DNA from: Synechococcus sp. HK05
GTDB lineage: Bacteria > Cyanobacteriota > Cyanobacteriia > PCC-6307 > Cyanobiaceae
Direction: 5' to 3'
Assembly: GCF_019104765.1 (NCBI RefSeq)
Contig: NZ_JAHRXJ010000010.1
Coordinates: 117,034-181,033 of the forward strand
DNA: 64,000 bases
This document shows positions 62,256 to 64,000 of the stretch, piece by piece (positions within the stretch are counted from its first letter, which is position 1; every line of letters starts with the position of its first letter). Below the pieces are notes generated by a model. It did no database searches, was not told the origin of the DNA, and was given only the letters and a program-made list of their open reading frames with translations. The position numbers and the translations under genes are program-made.

Positions 62256-62660
62256 ATGCATTCCGCCTTTGCCTGGTCGCTCTGTCTGGCCGCCGGTGTG
62301 GTGGTCGCCAGCCTGGTGCCCCTGGGCGCCGCCCGCTCCCAGGCCGACTTCACCGTGGCGGATCTAGCGGCACCGCGCGCCATGTTCGATCGCCTGCCGG
62401 AGTGGGGCAAACGCGCCAACTGGGCCCACCTCAACAGCTTTGAAGCGTTTGCGCTCTTCGCCCCGGCGGCGCTGCTCTGCCTGATCGCTGAGGTGAGCAG
62501 CGGAGCAGCGATTGCAGCGGCCTGGAGCTATCCCGCCCTGCGCCTGACCTACATCGCCGCCTATGTGGCCAACGTGCCGCCATTGCGCTCGCTGTGCTGG
62601 GCCGGGGCGATGACCTGCACGGGAGTCCTTTACGTCGCAGGAATCACAAACCTTCCATAA
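62256..62660 (+). CDS. MAPEG-family membrane protein
   Basis: A 134-residue protein with four helices, matching the MAPEG superfamily (membrane-associated proteins in eicosanoid and glutathione metabolism): RANWAHLNSFEAFALFAPAA is the characteristic HxNxxE segment that binds glutathione, and SYPALRLTYIAAYVANVPPL matches the second conserved element. It is 2 kb from the gamma-glutamyl genes, which makes a glutathione link plausible but unproven. Confidence 0.85.
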   Translation: MHSAFAWSLCLAAGVVVASLVPLGAARSQADFTVADLAAPRAMFDRLPEWGKRANWAHLNSFEAFALFAPAALLCLIAEVSSGAAIAAAWSYPALRLTYIAAYVANVPPLRSLCWAGAMTCTGVLYVAGITNLP

Positions 62661-62753
62661 ACGTGCTTACACACCAAAATATGAAGAGATTCTGGCCATT
62701 TGAACAACGCAGAGAGCACTGGCTACGTTTCGCACATAAACCCTTTAATTCCC

Positions 62754-64000
62754 GTGGCCAAGAAGTACAGGTTCACCATTCTGGGTGACGTCACCAATGC
62801 CAGCAGCGTCACCGAAGTTGGCTACAACTACAACTTCAAAGGCAGAACGCTAGGACAAGGCTCCGTCGGAAGCAACGGAGATTTCTCACTCAGTTTCAAG
62901 TCCAACAAAAAGAACGTCAGGGGTGAAATTGAGTTCGAGAAACTAAATTCTGCTGGCAGCGGAAATTTCGTAAGCAATTCACTTGAGTACTCGCTCACAT
63001 CCAATGAATCCCAGGCCTTCAAGGCCAAGTCGAAGAAGTCACCTCAAATATTTACTTACTCCTTCTCGCTAAGCAACCCCGTCAACCCGCTACCCCCTCC
63101 GAATCCCGAAGCCAGCCGGATCACCCTCACCACATTCCAGGACATTTACTCCACTACGCAGGGAGGGCAAGTCATTGGCGGCACATTCACGCCAAATAAC
63201 GAACGGTTCACTACAGGTCAAGACATCGTCGAAGCCGCAGCTGGAACGCTCGGCCAAGACGACACACTCACTGACACTTCAAGCAATGACAATGATGAAC
63301 TTCGCCTCACCACCACGGCAAACAGCAGTCTACTGAGGTCCCTGGCAGATGTGCAGGCGGTCAGTGGAATCGAGAATTTCTATGCGACAGCATCAAATGA
63401 CACGAGCACAGTTGCCAATTTCAGCAAGTTCTCAGGTCTAAAATCAATCACAATTTCAGGCTCCTTTACTGCTCGAACTCGCTACAGCAACCTCCTGAAC
63501 TCCGGAGCGAGAACGATTGATTTTTCAGGAGTCACAGGTCCAGGCGTCTTAGCGACACCAGATAACGGTGAATTCGCCAATGAACCACTGGTTGTCACTG
63601 GCTCCACAGGCAGCGACAATCTTGCTGCAAGCCTGGGAACTGCAACGATCCGCGCTGGCAGCGGTGACGATACGATAACGGGCTCCTCGCAGTCCTCTGG
63701 CTTCTACGCCGGAGAATTAAACAACGACACCATCAACCTCCTAGCCAATAACCAACAGGACACCGTCAGCCTGGTTGGCATCACCTCTGCTGCTAACGGC
63801 GACACAATCACCGGTTTCACCGGTGCACAAGGCGTCGCCAACGGCTTTGACCTCCTCCAGTTCGACGCCGCCTCCTTCTCCAACTACACCGCTGGCTCCA
63901 CCATCAACCTCATTGATCGACAAGAAGCGATCAGCCGCCGCGGCAATGCTGCGGCACTCCAAAACACCGTTTTCTTCGTCAACAACGCTCAAGATCTCGA
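62754..64000 (+). CDS. RTX-like surface or secreted protein (partial, continues beyond window)
   Basis: An open frame of at least 415 codons from GTG 62754 (TTG 62700 also in frame) to the window end, with no stop. The product is rich in Asn, Ser, Thr, Gly and Asp and poor in Cys. Beta-rich segments dominate; AGSGDDTIT matches the RTX calcium-binding nonapeptide repeat (GGxGxDxUx). There is no N-terminal signal, as for type I-secreted proteins. Lower GC than the flank. Possibly a giant cell-surface or motility-related protein; the identity depends on the missing part. Confidence 0.72.
   Translation, partial: MAKKYRFTILGDVTNASSVTEVGYNYNFKGRTLGQGSVGSNGDFSLSFKSNKKNVRGEIEFEKLNSAGSGNFVSNSLEYSLTSNESQAFKAKSKKSPQIFTYSFSLSNPVNPLPPPNPEASRITLTTFQDIYSTTQGGQVIGGTFTPNNERFTTGQDIVEAAAGTLGQDDTLTDTSSNDNDELRLTTTANSSLLRSLADVQAVSGIENFYATASNDTSTVANFSKFSGLKSITISGSFTARTRYSNLLNSGARTIDFSGVTGPGVLATPDNGEFANEPLVVTGSTGSDNLAASLGTATIRAGSGDDTITGSSQSSGFYAGELNNDTINLLANNQQDTVSLVGITSAANGDTITGFTGAQGVANGFDLLQFDAASFSNYTAGSTINLIDRQEAISRRGNAAALQNTVFFVNNAQDL

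Noticed and set aside
62594..62788. Frame of 64 codons bridging the MAPEG gene and the last gene
   Set aside because: It lies mostly inside the MAPEG gene end and the start of the RTX-like frame in a different phase.

Overview
The window looks like a chromosomal segment of a picocyanobacterium, most likely of the Synechococcus/Cyanobium group. Signs of this are ndhL next to a DUF3007 gene and trpA, cytochrome c6, an AbrB-type (cyAbrB) regulator, glutamate-1-semialdehyde aminomutase (C5 haem/chlorophyll route), glycolate oxidase GlcD, DUF2231 proteins ahead of a cytochrome oxidase subunit II gene, an OprB-like cyanobacterial porin and several HIP1 palindromes (GCGATCGC). Coding is very dense: start/stop overlaps of the ATGA, GTGA and TGATG kind are common, several convergent genes overlap by 4-89 bases, and no stretch of more than 300 bases lacks a gene. 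Most of the window is GC-rich, about 65% in a line I counted by hand.

Layout. 0-2 kb: start of a respiratory oxidase operon (ctaC cut by the window edge, two DUF2231 membrane proteins) and an intronless tRNA-Leu(UAA). 2-4.6 kb: ndhL, DUF3007, trpA, a small exported protein, a YciI-like protein, cytochrome c6. 4.6-8.6 kb: an SbcD/SbcC-like nuclease-ATPase pair without a zinc hook. 8.6-12.5 kb: AbrB regulator, GNAT acetyltransferase, a Nif11-cupin fusion, PsiE-like protein, and a sigma-70 factor in a run with a DUF1232 protein and small unknowns. 12.8-18.2 kb: DUF2214 protein, a matrixin-like metalloprotease and a two-gene RND efflux system. 18.2-22.3 kb: hisIE, a pterin synthase homologue, katG, an M23 peptidase.

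22-36 kb is a metal-homeostasis neighbourhood: a DUF318 permease with its TIGR03943 partner, znuB/zur/znuC/porin/znuA with a good Zur-box candidate, a 46-residue Cys-rich protein, ferritin, Dps, a polar amino-acid ABC transporter, a His-rich COG0523 GTPase, a cobalamin riboswitch in front of a HupE/UreJ-type (probable cobalt) permease, and a second Fur-family regulator. 36-44.9 kb: a UPF0104 flippase-like protein, LarC, a stand-alone M41 protease, TPR and unknown proteins, exonuclease III, GlcD and HemL. 44.8-49.4 kb: a complete five-gene branched-chain/neutral amino-acid ABC transporter.

49.4-55.2 kb is the most unusual part: a CaCA-type cation/proton exchanger translationally coupled to the first of two tandem proteins that keep the outline of a P-type ATPase but have lost every catalytic motif, in parallel and with conserved replacements. 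This block is clearly more AT-rich than its flanks. 55.2-62.7 kb: gamma-glutamyltransferase and a fused 5-oxoprolinase (glutathione/gamma-glutamyl breakdown), a divergent LysR-like regulator, YajQ and a MAPEG protein. The window ends inside a large, lower-GC, RTX-like surface or secreted protein.
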